A stretch of DNA of 64,000 bases, from the NCBI RefSeq assembly GCF_900185015.1, contig NZ_FXYD01000001.1, positions 124,001 to 188,000 on the forward strand. The letters are read 5' to 3'. The stretch's first letter is position 1, and each line of letters starts with the position of its first letter. The notes under the pieces were generated by a model. It saw nothing but the letters and a program-made list of their open reading frames with translations. It did no database searches and was not told the DNA's origin. Made by a program: the position numbers and the translations under genes. This DNA is from Octadecabacter ascidiaceicola (GTDB lineage Bacteria > Pseudomonadota > Alphaproteobacteria > Rhodobacterales > Rhodobacteraceae). Of the stretch, positions 16,463-25,025 are shown in pieces.

Positions 16463-16527
16463 AATAGAAAAAGGGCCCCCAAAAGGCCCTTTCCCGTCTT
16501 CTCCCTATCGGACTTGGCCGATTTATT
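16463..16527 (-). ncRNA. Candidate short transcript or attenuator upstream of the ialB-like gene
   Basis: Minus-strand transcription from the promoter at 16562-16534 would start near 16527. The RNA would contain a small hairpin (ATCGG/CCGAT with a CCAAGT loop) and then a strong intrinsic terminator: AAAGGGCC (16492-16485), a seven-base loop, GGCCCTTT (16477-16470) and further T residues. Length is about 60-65 nt. It could be an independent small RNA or a premature-termination leader for the ialB-like gene 150 bases further on. Confidence 0.4.
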
Positions 16528-16533
16528 GCGCAG

Positions 16534-16562
16534 ACGTTACGTAACCAAAGGCCACCCGTCAA
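16534..16562 (-). promoter_or_regulatory. Candidate promoter overlapped by a palindrome
   Basis: Minus strand TTGACG (16562-16557), 17-base spacer, TAACGT (16539-16534). The -35 is strong and the -10 is weak, as is common in alphaproteobacteria. The perfect palindrome GTTACGTAAC (16536-16545) overlaps the -10 and spacer and could be an operator. Confidence 0.45.
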
Positions 16563-16630
16563 CAGGCTATTGTTCTGTAAGTTAAAATTCTCTTTTTTGT
16601 TTGATTTGAAAATATTTGGGCGTTTCCGGC

Positions 16631-16722
16631 AAAAAGGCCGCGCCCCAGTAAAAACTGAGTGCGCGGCAAGTCTAACAAGGAGGAAGTCAACAGCACCGTA
16701 GGAGGACATGAACTGTGCTGTT
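16631..16722 (-). ncRNA. Candidate small RNA with two anti-Shine-Dalgarno motifs
   Basis: On the minus strand, AACAGCAC (16722-16715) pairs perfectly with GTGCTGTT (16696-16689), leaving an 18-base loop that exposes TCCTCCT (16706-16700). A single-stranded linker carries a second TTCCTCCTT (16685-16677). It is followed by an intrinsic terminator: GCGCGGC/GCCGCGC stem (plus-strand 16661-16667 and 16637-16643), an inner CAGT/ACTG stem, then TTTTT (16635-16631). Exposed CCUCCU loops plus a terminator are the hallmark of the alphaproteobacterial suhB/alpha-r14/CcsR ('cuckoo') small RNAs. A TATATT box lies just upstream (16732-16727), but no convincing -35 is seen. Confidence 0.6.
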
Positions 16723-16818
16723 ACGAATATACTGGCCCATAAAGGTTAAGGATGTATTTTGGCGCAAACGTTTATGCGGCCAGTTTGAATCGAGGCCATT
16801 GGAAATAGGGAACAGGCA

Positions 16819-18357
16819 ATGAGTGACGGAATTTTCTTAGGTGGTGGCGGCAATGACTATCGTGAGGCGCAAAACCTGCTGTTGAAGTATGCAAACCGCC
16901 ACGGTCTGATCGCGGGTGCAACGGGCACGGGTAAGACCGTCACGCTGCAAATTCTCGCGGAAGGGTTCTCTGCGGTTGGCGTTCCGGTGTTCCTGTCTGA
17001 CGTTAAGGGCGATCTGTCTGGATTGGCAAAATCCGGCAGTGCGGACTTCAAACTGCATGAACCCTTCATGAAACGCGCCGAAACCATTGGACTTGATCTG
17101 CAATATGACAAGTTCCCTGTGACCTTCTGGGATCTCTTGGGCGAGCAGGGACACCCGATCCGCACCACAGTCGCAGAAATGGGCCCGCTGTTGTTGTCCA
17201 CCCTCATGGGGCTGACCGAAGCGCAAGAAGGCGTGCTGAACGTTGCCTTCCGTGTGTCCGACGAAGAAGGCCTGCCGCTGCTTGATTTGGAAGACCTACA
17301 GGCGCTTCTGGTTTGGGTCGGGCAGAACGCCAAGGAATTGTCTTTGCGCTACGGTAACGTGGCGACGTCTTCTGTTGGTGCGATCCAGCGTCAGTTGTTA
17401 GTGCTTGAAAACCAAGGTGGTGCAGGGCTGTTTGGCGAACCTGCCCTTGATCTGCGTGACATCATGGCGACCGAGGATGATGGGCGCGGGCGCATCAACA
17501 TCCTTGCGTCAGATAAGCTGATGGCATCGCCAAAGCTATATGCGACCTTCCTGTTGTGGCTGCTGTCCGAGCTGTTTGAGGAACTTCCGGAGGTTGGCAA
17601 CCCTGACAAACCCAAGCTCGTGTTCTTCTTTGACGAAGCGCACCTGCTGTTTGATGACGCGCCCAAGGCGTTGGTTGACAAGGTCGAACAAGTCGCGCGT
17701 TTGATCCGGTCCAAAGGGGTGGGTGTATACTTTATCACGCAGAACCCAGCTGACGTGCCCGAGGACATCCTCGGCCAGCTTGGCAACCGCGTGCAGCACG
17801 CTTTGCGGGCGTTTACAGCCAACGACCAGAAGGAATTGAAGCAAGCGGCGGACACCTACCGCCCGAACCCTGCTTTCGACACCGCCGAGGCTATCCGCGA
17901 AGTCGGCACAGGTGAGGCGGTGACGTCTATGCTGATCGACAAGGGGGTTCCAGGAATCGTTGAGCGCACCTTGATCCGCCCGCCGTCATCACAACTTGGC
18001 CCGATCACCAAGGCCGAGCGCGCCGATGTTATGGCTGCATCACCGATGTCGGGGAAATACGACGAACGCCTAGATCGCAATTCCGCCGCTGAAATGCTGG
18101 CGAAGCGTGCTGACGCCGCTGCTGAAGAAGCTGAAAAGGCAGAGGCCGCCGAAGAAAAGCTCGAGGCAGAGGAGCGCGAGCACAAGCAAGGACGCCGTTA
18201 CACTGGAAACGACGGTGAACGTTCGACCAGCCGTCGATCATCCAAGTCCGAAAGCTGGGGTGGTGCGATTGCAACCGTCGTCGCCAAGGAACTAAAGGGC
18301 ACAACAGGTCGGCGCATCGTGCGCGGCATCTTGGGCGGGCTGTTCAAAGGCAGATGA
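16819..18357 (+). CDS. HerA-like ATPase, YjgR/DUF853 family
   Basis: A 512-residue P-loop ATPase of the HerA/FtsK superfamily as found in E. coli YjgR. The Walker A motif GATGTGKT is at residues 33-40 and the Walker B LVFFFDEAHLLFDD at about 270-283. The FITQNPADVPEDILGQLGNRVQHALRAF stretch in outline (about 312-340) provides the sensor/arginine-finger region. Residues 415-460 form an Ala/Glu-rich coiled coil, followed by a basic tail. The cellular function is not established. The 500-base region ahead of it is occupied by minus-strand small-RNA candidates. A TAGGGAACAGG sequence precedes the start. Confidence 0.9.
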   Translation: MSDGIFLGGGGNDYREAQNLLLKYANRHGLIAGATGTGKTVTLQILAEGFSAVGVPVFLSDVKGDLSGLAKSGSADFKLHEPFMKRAETIGLDLQYDKFPVTFWDLLGEQGHPIRTTVAEMGPLLLSTLMGLTEAQEGVLNVAFRVSDEEGLPLLDLEDLQALLVWVGQNAKELSLRYGNVATSSVGAIQRQLLVLENQGGAGLFGEPALDLRDIMATEDDGRGRINILASDKLMASPKLYATFLLWLLSELFEELPEVGNPDKPKLVFFFDEAHLLFDDAPKALVDKVEQVARLIRSKGVGVYFITQNPADVPEDILGQLGNRVQHALRAFTANDQKELKQAADTYRPNPAFDTAEAIREVGTGEAVTSMLIDKGVPGIVERTLIRPPSSQLGPITKAERADVMAASPMSGKYDERLDRNSAAEMLAKRADAAAEEAEKAEAAEEKLEAEEREHKQGRRYTGNDGERSTSRRSSKSESWGGAIATVVAKELKGTTGRRIVRGILGGLFKGR

Positions 18358-18397
18358 ATTGGGCTGAGGGCGGCGGCCTAACCGTCGTCCTAAGAAC

Positions 18398-19690
18398 CTA
18401 GTTCAGTGGCGAGATCTTGAGCTCCGATATCCGGTTCTCGTCTTTGCCCATGACTTCAAACCTGAAACCGTGGAAGCTGAAGACTTGGCCCACAACGGGG
18501 ATCATCTGCGCTTCGTGGATGACCAGACCTGCAACTGTGTTGGCTTCATCGTCTGGTAATGTCCAATCGGTTGCACGGTTCACGTCGCGGATCGTCATTG
18601 TACCGTCCACGATATAGCTGCCATCTTCGGCTTGGGTGACTTCGTTTTCTTCGTCTGTATCGAATTCGTCGGTGATTTCTCCGACGATCTCTTCGAGAAT
18701 ATCTTCAAGCGTGATGAGGCCCTGAAGCGTGCCGTATTCATCCACCACAAGCGCGAAATGTGCGCGACGCGCCAAGAACTGGCGCATCTGGTCGTCCAGC
18801 GTTGTGGTTTCAGGAACAAAGTAGGGCGTCATAGCCACGGCCATAATATCAAAATCAGCCATTTCCTGCGGCTCGATCCGGCCGTCGCCTAGCATCTTAT
18901 GCAACGCGCGCAGCAGGTCCTTGGCGTGCAGTGTGCCGATAATGTTTTCAGGGTCGTCACGGTAAAGCGGCAGGCGCGTGTGGTTGCTTTCCAGACAGAG
19001 GCGCAGGATTTCGGGGACGGGCAGGGCCACGTCGATCATCTCAATCTCTTTGCGGTGAAGCATAATTTCTTCCACCGTACGTTCAGCCAGATCAAGCGCG
19101 CCCAAAATCCGGTCGCGGTCTTCTTTTTCCACAACACCTTCGGAATGGCCCAACTGTAGCGCTCCAGCGATTTCTTCACGGACGGCAAGGATGTTGCTGT
19201 CAGGGTCGGTTTGAACTCCAAAGACGCCCAACACACCGCGCACCAGCCAACGAACTGCTTTCACGAAGGGCGAAAAAACCGTCACCACAATCGCGATCGG
19301 CCGTGCAGAAATGCTTGCCGCACGTTCTGGGTTTGTAATGGCGTAGGTCTTGGGTAGGACTTCCGCGAAGATCAGAACCAGTACGGTCATCACGGTCGTC
19401 GCAATTACCACACCGTTTTCGCCAAAGGCGCGCAGAAACATCGTCGTCGCAAGCGAGGTCGCGAGGATATTCACAAGGTTATTGCCCAACAGAACCGAGC
19501 CAATCAGCTTTTCACGGTCCTCAGTCACCTCAAACGCTTTTTCAGCGCCCTTGTTCCCTTTGTCGGCATTGCTACGCAGCTTGCCACGCGAGGCGGCCGT
19601 CAGTGCGGTCTCAGAACCGGAAAAGAAGCCGGAAAGCACAAGAAGAAACAGGATCGCACCGGCGGTGGTCCAAAAAGCAGCATCAAGCAT
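18398..19690 (-). CDS. CNNM/CBS-domain membrane protein, CorC/HlyC family
   Basis: A 430-residue protein of the hemolysin/CorC (YfjD-like) family. An N-terminal DUF21/CNNM domain with three to four transmembrane helices (about 7-30, 65-90, 95-118, 130-150) carries the SGFFSGSETALTA motif. It is followed by two CBS domains (about 205-330) and a C-terminal CorC/HlyC domain (about 345-428). Related proteins are implicated in Mg2+ or Co2+ homeostasis; the transported ion here is not evident. It converges on the YjgR-type gene, with no strong terminator in the 40-base gap. Confidence 0.9.
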   Translation of the reverse strand: MLDAAFWTTAGAILFLLVLSGFFSGSETALTAASRGKLRSNADKGNKGAEKAFEVTEDREKLIGSVLLGNNLVNILATSLATTMFLRAFGENGVVIATTVMTVLVLIFAEVLPKTYAITNPERAASISARPIAIVVTVFSPFVKAVRWLVRGVLGVFGVQTDPDSNILAVREEIAGALQLGHSEGVVEKEDRDRILGALDLAERTVEEIMLHRKEIEMIDVALPVPEILRLCLESNHTRLPLYRDDPENIIGTLHAKDLLRALHKMLGDGRIEPQEMADFDIMAVAMTPYFVPETTTLDDQMRQFLARRAHFALVVDEYGTLQGLITLEDILEEIVGEITDEFDTDEENEVTQAEDGSYIVDGTMTIRDVNRATDWTLPDDEANTVAGLVIHEAQMIPVVGQVFSFHGFRFEVMGKDENRISELKISPLN

Positions 19691-19753
19691 GGGGGGTCAC
19701 TTTTGTCATTTGCCCTTTGTATGTAGGGGCTTGTGGGCGTTTTCAAGTGGGTG

Positions 19754-20683
19754 TCAGTCGTCTTTCGCCAGCGGGTGGTGATCCAGCACCAGTTCTTTTA
19801 GGCGTTCATCCAGCACATGGGTGTAGATTTCAGTGGTCGCTACGTCCGCATGGCCCAGCAACGTCTGGATAGACCGCAGGTCCGCACCGCCCGCCAATAG
19901 ATGGGTCGCAAAGGCGTGGCGCAACGTGTGAGGCGTGACCTTTGCTGGGGAAACACCACCAGCAACGGCAAGGTCTTTGATGAGGTTAAAGAAGCTTTGC
20001 CGCGTGAGATGGCCGAGTTTGCCACGGGACGGAAACAGGAATTTGCTGCGCGGTGTGCCGTCTTTGAATGCGGCGTCTTCGGCCTCGTCGCGGGTTTTCA
20101 ACCAGACGGTTGTGGCGGCGCGGGCAGGGGGTGACAGCGGCACCATGCGTTCCTTGTCGCCTTTACCGCGCACCAGCAACATACGGGGATCACCCCGCGC
20201 GGCGGACACTGGCAGCGACACCAATTCGGTCACGCGCATGCCCGTGGCGTACAAGAGTTCCATTAAACAGGTCGTGCGCAATGGGTCTTTCTTGGCGCTG
20301 CGGGCGGCCTGCAGCAGTGCATCGACTTCTTCGTGGCTTAAGGTTTTGGGAAGGCGCTTGTCGCGCCCGGGGCCAGAGATTTGGATCGCGGGATTGTCCT
20401 CGCGCCAGCCTTCTTCAAACGCAAAACGGAACAGCTGTTTGGCGGCGGACAGACGGCGTGCCCGCGTGGATTTTGCAAGGCCTTGGCCGTCACACCAGAT
20501 TAAGTATTTCTCTACGTGGTCTTGGGTAACCTGTGCAAAATGCATGCCGTTCAACCAGTCGGAAAAGTCCGCAAGATCGCGCGCGTAGGCCAACTGGGTG
20601 TTGGTCGCTGCGTCTAGTTCCGCGGCCTGTGCTTCTAGAAACGCTTGTATCCAATAGGCATTGGGGCGGCTCGATGCGCTCAT
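19754..20683 (-). CDS. xerD: Tyrosine recombinase XerD
   Basis: Site-specific recombinase that, with XerC, resolves chromosome dimers at dif under FtsK control. 309 residues. An N-terminal SAM-like core-binding domain (about 8-105) precedes the catalytic domain with the full set Arg150, Lys174, His252, Arg255, His278 and nucleophile Tyr287 (IYTHV). Its placement beside a conserved periplasmic protein gene and aroK-aroB, with no attachment sites or cargo, indicates the housekeeping enzyme and not a mobile-element integrase. Its start overlaps the end of the upstream gene by four bases. Confidence 0.93.
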   Translation of the reverse strand: MSASSRPNAYWIQAFLEAQAAELDAATNTQLAYARDLADFSDWLNGMHFAQVTQDHVEKYLIWCDGQGLAKSTRARRLSAAKQLFRFAFEEGWREDNPAIQISGPGRDKRLPKTLSHEEVDALLQAARSAKKDPLRTTCLMELLYATGMRVTELVSLPVSAARGDPRMLLVRGKGDKERMVPLSPPARAATTVWLKTRDEAEDAAFKDGTPRSKFLFPSRGKLGHLTRQSFFNLIKDLAVAGGVSPAKVTPHTLRHAFATHLLAGGADLRSIQTLLGHADVATTEIYTHVLDERLKELVLDHHPLAKDD

Positions 20684-22245
20684 TCTAGCAGCAGGTACTG
20701 TAGTGCGGTGCGGCGCGCGACGTCTTCCAACCCAAGGGCGCGAAGGGTTGCGAACCCTTCCTTAAAGGCGAGCTGGTCACCGTCGATGCCTTGCTGCAAT
20801 GTTGCGATACTGCGCAAGATCGCTTCGCCAGTGCGCCCGTTTGCAGCCATCTCAACAAGGGTCGCGTCCGGTTCTGCGGCAAATGCATCGCGGATCAGTG
20901 GGTACTGCCCACGGCCAGCATGGGCCTGCGATGGATCACCCTTCGCTACGGCGGCAAGGAAAGGGTCAGTTTGGGCAAATGCGTCAATCAATGCTGCTTG
21001 TTCATACTGATCCGACAAAAGCAAAAGCTTAAACAATATCGCATCGGCGCGCTGGTCCGCTACTGTGGATGCCATTAGGTCAGGGGCGAAATGCCGCGCG
21101 AGAGGTACTGCCACGCCAACTGCTTGCGCTTCGTCCCAAAGGTTATTGAGTGCGAAAAGCATGTCATCGCCGTTCCCATCAACAAGGGCTGCTCTGACGC
21201 GCGAAACCGCTTTCGCGCGTTCCCAAACGCCACCAGACGCAGCAGGGACACGTGCGGTATAAAGCCCAATCAACGCGTTGTCAGAAATCGCGCCTGCACG
21301 GGCGAGGCGTTCTGCCGCCTCAAGCTGACCCTTCCAGCCAACATTCGCCCGCAAATCCGCATGTGCAAATGCGCGTGGCAATCCGACGGTGGTAAGGGAC
21401 GAACCGATTGCTTCAAACATGCGGAAGGTCAGCGGTGTCGTGCGATCCGGTTGGTCAAGCTCCGGTTCGCCCTCATAAAGGTCCGGATCAAGGAACCGCG
21501 CCAGCAGGGCGCCAGTTGGTGCATCAATATCGCCTAGCGCCAAACCTGTGTTCAACGTCAACGCGGCAGCAGACCAATCGCCTGAGCGCGCCAAACAGAA
21601 TATCCGCGCAGACGGTGTTGGTGCGATATCGGGTTGATCATGCAAGGCGCGACATGCGCCATCTTCTGTGCCAGTCAGAAGCGAAACATCAAACCAACGG
21701 CGGAACAGTTCTGGCTTGTCAGCACTCGCGCTTTCAAGCATCGCTTGGGCAGGTTCCAGCGCGCCGAAATCTAGTAGCTTATCCACGCGCGCCAGAAAGA
21801 ACGCGCCGGGCGTAGCGGCTTCCATTGGCGGATTGGCTTCCGCTAATGTCAGGGTTTTCAGCAATTCCTGTATCGCGGGAAGGGTGTCGATCTGTTCGGC
21901 CTGAAGTAATGCAATCAATGTCGTGGCGTCGCTTTGCCCCCACAGATCAGCTGGCAGTCCGGTTGCGCTAGGCGGCAACAGTCCCAGCGCACGCGGTGCT
22001 GGTCCGCCCAATGTTTGCACCGATACACTTGGGGTCGCGGCTGAATTGGCAACAGGCGCTTCGTTTGCGTCCGGTGTACGGGTCGCCTGTGTTCCAAGAA
22101 CGGGTGCTGCGGCGAGGACTTCGGGTTGCTCGACGCTTTCAGACAGCCAATCAATGGCTGACAATGGTGCATTGTCGTCGGTTTGGGCCCAAAGGGGGGT
22201 CGCGCAAGACATGAACACACACAAGATTGCCGAACGCGAAACCAT
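20680..22245 (-). CDS. Periplasmic alpha-helical protein of unknown function upstream of xerD
   Basis: A 521-residue protein with a signal peptide (residues 1-20, ending PLWAQ), a low-complexity Ala/Pro/Thr linker to about residue 85, and then an Ala/Leu-rich alpha-helical body without catalytic motifs, suggestive of TPR-like helical repeats. Two cysteines (ACRALHD, IFCLARSGDW) sit about 20 residues apart. It is translationally coupled to xerD (overlap of four bases) and to the small membrane protein gene before it. The same arrangement next to aroK is, as I recall, conserved in Rhodobacteraceae. I do not recognise a characterised family. Confidence 0.75.
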   Translation of the reverse strand: MVSRSAILCVFMSCATPLWAQTDDNAPLSAIDWLSESVEQPEVLAAAPVLGTQATRTPDANEAPVANSAATPSVSVQTLGGPAPRALGLLPPSATGLPADLWGQSDATTLIALLQAEQIDTLPAIQELLKTLTLAEANPPMEAATPGAFFLARVDKLLDFGALEPAQAMLESASADKPELFRRWFDVSLLTGTEDGACRALHDQPDIAPTPSARIFCLARSGDWSAAALTLNTGLALGDIDAPTGALLARFLDPDLYEGEPELDQPDRTTPLTFRMFEAIGSSLTTVGLPRAFAHADLRANVGWKGQLEAAERLARAGAISDNALIGLYTARVPAASGGVWERAKAVSRVRAALVDGNGDDMLFALNNLWDEAQAVGVAVPLARHFAPDLMASTVADQRADAILFKLLLLSDQYEQAALIDAFAQTDPFLAAVAKGDPSQAHAGRGQYPLIRDAFAAEPDATLVEMAANGRTGEAILRSIATLQQGIDGDQLAFKEGFATLRALGLEDVARRTALQYLLLE

Positions 22246-22397
22246 TAACTGCCACCTAGTGTTACAGGCAGAACAACTTCTTCAACGGGCGCTGCAAAAT
22301 CTGCGGGCATGAAAATCGGCCCCAGATAGGCAAATGCAATGAAGGCAACTGCCGCAAGAACGACCAGAAAGAACAAGAATTTGATCAATCGCCACAT
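22245..22397 (-). CDS. Small single-pass membrane protein (50 residues)
   Basis: Begins at the ATG at 22397, which has a GGCGGAG ribosome-binding site seven bases upstream. The longer in-frame start at 22511 lacks such a site and would add 38 polar residues. The protein is one transmembrane helix (about residues 5-28) and a short periplasmic tail with a VEEVVLP motif. The stop overlaps the start of the periplasmic protein gene. Probably the first cistron of the xerD transcript. Function unknown. Confidence 0.6.
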   Translation of the reverse strand: MWRLIKFLFFLVVLAAVAFIAFAYLGPIFMPADFAAPVEEVVLPVTLGGS

Positions 22398-22598
22398 GGG
22401 TTTTGCTCCGCCTGTTTCATGTCCACTCGATGGTTCGAATTCGCGAACCAAATGCGCAGCCTCAGTTGCTGCTTTGCCTAAGGTTATATATGTCCTTTTC
22501 AGCAAGATCACGCCACCGCTTCGTTAATTTTTTCAAACCGGCGGCGCACAGCCGATATTGATCGGCAAATTGTTGTTTAAAAGGGGACGATTGGGGCA

Positions 22599-23183
22599 AT
22601 GAACGACCAAGAAAGCAAACAATCACCAAGATCGGAGCAAATTTTGCGCCGCACGGTTGTGCTTGTTGGCATGATGGGATCGGGAAAAACGGCGATCGGA
22701 CGAGAGCTGGCCTATCGATTGAACGTGCCTTATGTCGATTCTGATGCTGAGATCGAAGCCGCCGCAAACGCAACGATCGCTGAGATTTTCGAACGCTCCG
22801 GTGAGCCGTTTTTTCGTGACCGTGAAGCAGAAGTAATTGCGCGGTTGTTGCAGTCTGAACCCTGTGTGTTGTCGACGGGGGGCGGTGCATACCTCGCGCA
22901 GCGCAATCGCGCGGCGATATCCGAGCATGGCGTCGCTGTTTGGCTGGATGCAGACCTTGAGTTGCTATGGGAACGCGTGCGCCACAAAGACACTCGGCCT
23001 TTGCTGCGCACGCCGGACCCGAAGAAAACGCTGAGCGAAATTTTTGAGCAACGCGCGCCCATTTACGCCTTGGCCGATATGCGCGCCGAGGCAAAACCGG
23101 AATTTTCCATTTATGAGATGACGGATGAGGTGCTGCAGGTATTGGCCGTGCGCCCCGACGTTCTGGAGAACAAGAATGATTGA
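22599..23183 (+). CDS. aroK: Shikimate kinase AroK
   Basis: Phosphorylates shikimate at O3 in aromatic amino acid synthesis. 194 residues with an N-terminal extension of about 18. The P-loop GMMGSGKT is at residues 24-31, the shikimate-binding DSD (YVDSDAEIE) at about 46-49, the GGG motif (STGGGAYL) at about 92-98, and the lid arginine in DTRPLLR. It overlaps the aroB start by eight bases, the usual alphaproteobacterial aroK-aroB pair. It is divergent from the xerD-side operon; the roughly 200-base gap before it contains only AT-rich promoter-like sequence. Confidence 0.95.
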   Translation: MNDQESKQSPRSEQILRRTVVLVGMMGSGKTAIGRELAYRLNVPYVDSDAEIEAAANATIAEIFERSGEPFFRDREAEVIARLLQSEPCVLSTGGGAYLAQRNRAAISEHGVAVWLDADLELLWERVRHKDTRPLLRTPDPKKTLSEIFEQRAPIYALADMRAEAKPEFSIYEMTDEVLQVLAVRPDVLENKND

Positions 23184-24288
23184 GACCGTCCACGTTAACC
23201 TGCCTGGTCGCGAATATGATGTGGTGATCGGGCCGGGGCTGATGGCCGACGCTGGCGCACGCATCGCGCCGTTCTTGCGCCGCCCACGCGTGGTTATCGT
23301 ATCCGAGGAAAACGTGGCTGCCCTACATTTGATGTCACTTCAGGCTGGCCTTGAGGCATCCGGCATCGCGTCAGAGGCGTTGGTCTTGCCCGCTGGAGAA
23401 AGCACCAAAAGCTGGCCGTTTCTTGAGCAAACCGTCGAATGGTTGCTCGCCCAAAAGGTTGAGCGCGGCGACATCGTTGTGGCCTTTGGCGGCGGTGTGA
23501 TTGGCGATTTGGTCGGGTTTGCTGCTGCTATTTTGCGCCGTGGCGTTCGGTTTGTGCAGATCCCGACATCACTGTTGGCGCAGGTCGACAGCTCTGTTGG
23601 CGGCAAAACGGGGATCAATTCGCCTGCTGGTAAAAACCTAATTGGCGCGTTTCACCAGCCAACGCTGGTGCTTGCGGATACAGAATTGCTTGGCACGTTA
23701 ACGCCGCGCGATTTTCTGTCCGGTTACGGCGAGGTCGTGAAATACGGGCTGTTGGGTGATGCGGATTTCTTTGACTGGTTAGAGGCGCAGGGTCCGGCGC
23801 TGGCCGCTGGTGATATGGATGCGCGTGTGAAAGCCGTAAAACGATCCGTCGAAATGAAAGCCCGCATCGTAGAACGCGACGAGACAGAGCAGGGGGACCG
23901 TGCGCTTTTGAACCTTGGACACACCTTCTGTCACGCACTTGAAGCCGCCACCGGATACAGCGATCGCCTGCTACACGGCGAAGGCGTAGCGATTGGTTGC
24001 GCGATGGCGTTCGAAGTATCCGCGCGCATGGGCCTGTGTAGCCAAGAAAGCCCAAGCCGCGTGCGCGAACACCTGAAAGCCATGGGCATGAAGACAGATC
24101 TGGCAGATATTGAAGGCGATTTGCCCGATGCCGATGGCCTGCTTGCGCTAATGGGACAGGACAAAAAGGTTGTCGACGGTCAGCTGCGATTCATCCTCGC
24201 GCGCGCCATTGGCGATGCGTTCGTAACGGGCGATGTGCCCGCAGATGTGGTGCTGTCCGTGCTGAATGACGGTCTGGCAGCCCGCTAA
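23176..24288 (+). CDS. aroB: 3-Dehydroquinate synthase AroB
   Basis: Converts DAHP to 3-dehydroquinate using NAD+ and a divalent metal; second step of the shikimate pathway. 370 residues from the ATG at 23176, which overlaps aroK; an earlier in-frame start at 23125 lies deep inside aroK and is rejected. Signatures visible are PAGESTKSW, GGGVIGDLVGFAAA, the active-site QVDSSVGGKTGIN block, and metal ligands in GEVVKYG (Glu), LGHTFCHALE (His) and LHGEGVAIG (His). A hairpin terminator follows. Confidence 0.96.
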   Translation: MIETVHVNLPGREYDVVIGPGLMADAGARIAPFLRRPRVVIVSEENVAALHLMSLQAGLEASGIASEALVLPAGESTKSWPFLEQTVEWLLAQKVERGDIVVAFGGGVIGDLVGFAAAILRRGVRFVQIPTSLLAQVDSSVGGKTGINSPAGKNLIGAFHQPTLVLADTELLGTLTPRDFLSGYGEVVKYGLLGDADFFDWLEAQGPALAAGDMDARVKAVKRSVEMKARIVERDETEQGDRALLNLGHTFCHALEAATGYSDRLLHGEGVAIGCAMAFEVSARMGLCSQESPSRVREHLKAMGMKTDLADIEGDLPDADGLLALMGQDKKVVDGQLRFILARAIGDAFVTGDVPADVVLSVLNDGLAAR

Positions 24289-24292
24289 AAGA

Positions 24293-24323
24293 AAACCCGC
24301 GATGGCATGTACCACGCGGGTTT
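24293..24323. terminator. Terminator between convergent aroB and ssb
   Basis: AAACCCGCG (24293-24301) pairs with CGCGGGTTT (24315-24323) around a 13-base loop. Flanking TTT on both strands lets it act for both genes. Confidence 0.7.
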
Positions 24324-24347
24324 CTGTATTCTGATTGTTGGCCGGGC

Positions 24348-24845
24348 TTAGAACGGGATTTCGTCGTCCATGTCGCCGCCGCCGCCTTGGTCACCGCCAC
24401 CAAAGCCACCGCCTTGGTCACCACCACCGCCATAGCCACCACCTTGGTCGCCACCGCCGTAACCGCCACCGCCGCCACCATTGCCGCCGTCACCGCGACC
24501 ACCCAGCATGGTCATCACGCCGTCAAAACCTTGCAGCACAACTTCGGTGGAATAACGGTCCTGACCAGACTGGTCCTGCCATTTACGTGTTTGCAATTTG
24601 CCCTCGATGTAAACCGTGGACCCTTTTTTTAGGTATTGCTCGGCGATACGAACCAGACCTTCTTGGAAGATCGCAACAGAATGCCATTCTGTCTTTTCGC
24701 GGCGTTCACCAGTGTTTTTGTCCTTCCAAGTCTCGGACGTCGCAATGCGCAGGTTGCACACTTTGCCGCCGTTCTGGAAGCTCCGCACTTCTGGATCGCG
24801 GCCCAGATTACCGATAAGCATGACTTTGTTAAGTGAACCGGCCAT
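24348..24845 (-). CDS. ssb: Single-stranded DNA-binding protein
   Basis: A 165-residue SSB. The OB fold covers residues 1-110 ([19 protein letters not shown] start, [21 protein letters not shown]). It is followed by a glycine-rich linker of imperfect GGG-D/Y-QGGG repeats (about 115-155), and the C-terminal DDEIPF tip that docks RecG, RecQ, PriA and other partners. The start at 24845 is chosen because MAGSLNKV matches the family; an upstream in-frame start at 24908 is unlikely. No LexA box of the GTTC-N7-GTTC type is seen in the 180 bases before it. recG lies in the same window at 58.5-60.6 kb. Confidence 0.96.
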   Translation of the reverse strand: MAGSLNKVMLIGNLGRDPEVRSFQNGGKVCNLRIATSETWKDKNTGERREKTEWHSVAIFQEGLVRIAEQYLKKGSTVYIEGKLQTRKWQDQSGQDRYSTEVVLQGFDGVMTMLGGRGDGGNGGGGGGYGGGDQGGGYGGGGDQGGGFGGGDQGGGGDMDDEIPF

Positions 24846-25025
24846 TTCTGGACTCCCCGTGGTATTTTCGAATCTAAAACTATCTGGCTCGTGATACATC
24901 ACCGCCAACGGGTTAGAAACTGGTTAATAGAACCCTAGGAAGAGCTGTCCATTGGCGAATTGCACCGTAAAGTGTGGAAACTACCCTGTTAGTGGGCTAT
25001 ATGTGCGGAAACGTGGGGGCGATTT

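Noticed and set aside
16708-16749. A 13-codon plus-strand frame after a perfect GGAGG, possibly a leader peptide for the YjgR-type gene
   Set aside because: The GGAGG repeats are better explained as the complement of anti-Shine-Dalgarno motifs in a minus-strand RNA that has a terminator with a T-tract; no attenuator follows the peptide on the plus strand.
19754-20683. Tyrosine recombinase as a mobile-element integrase
   Set aside because: Sequence, length and operon context are those of housekeeping XerD.
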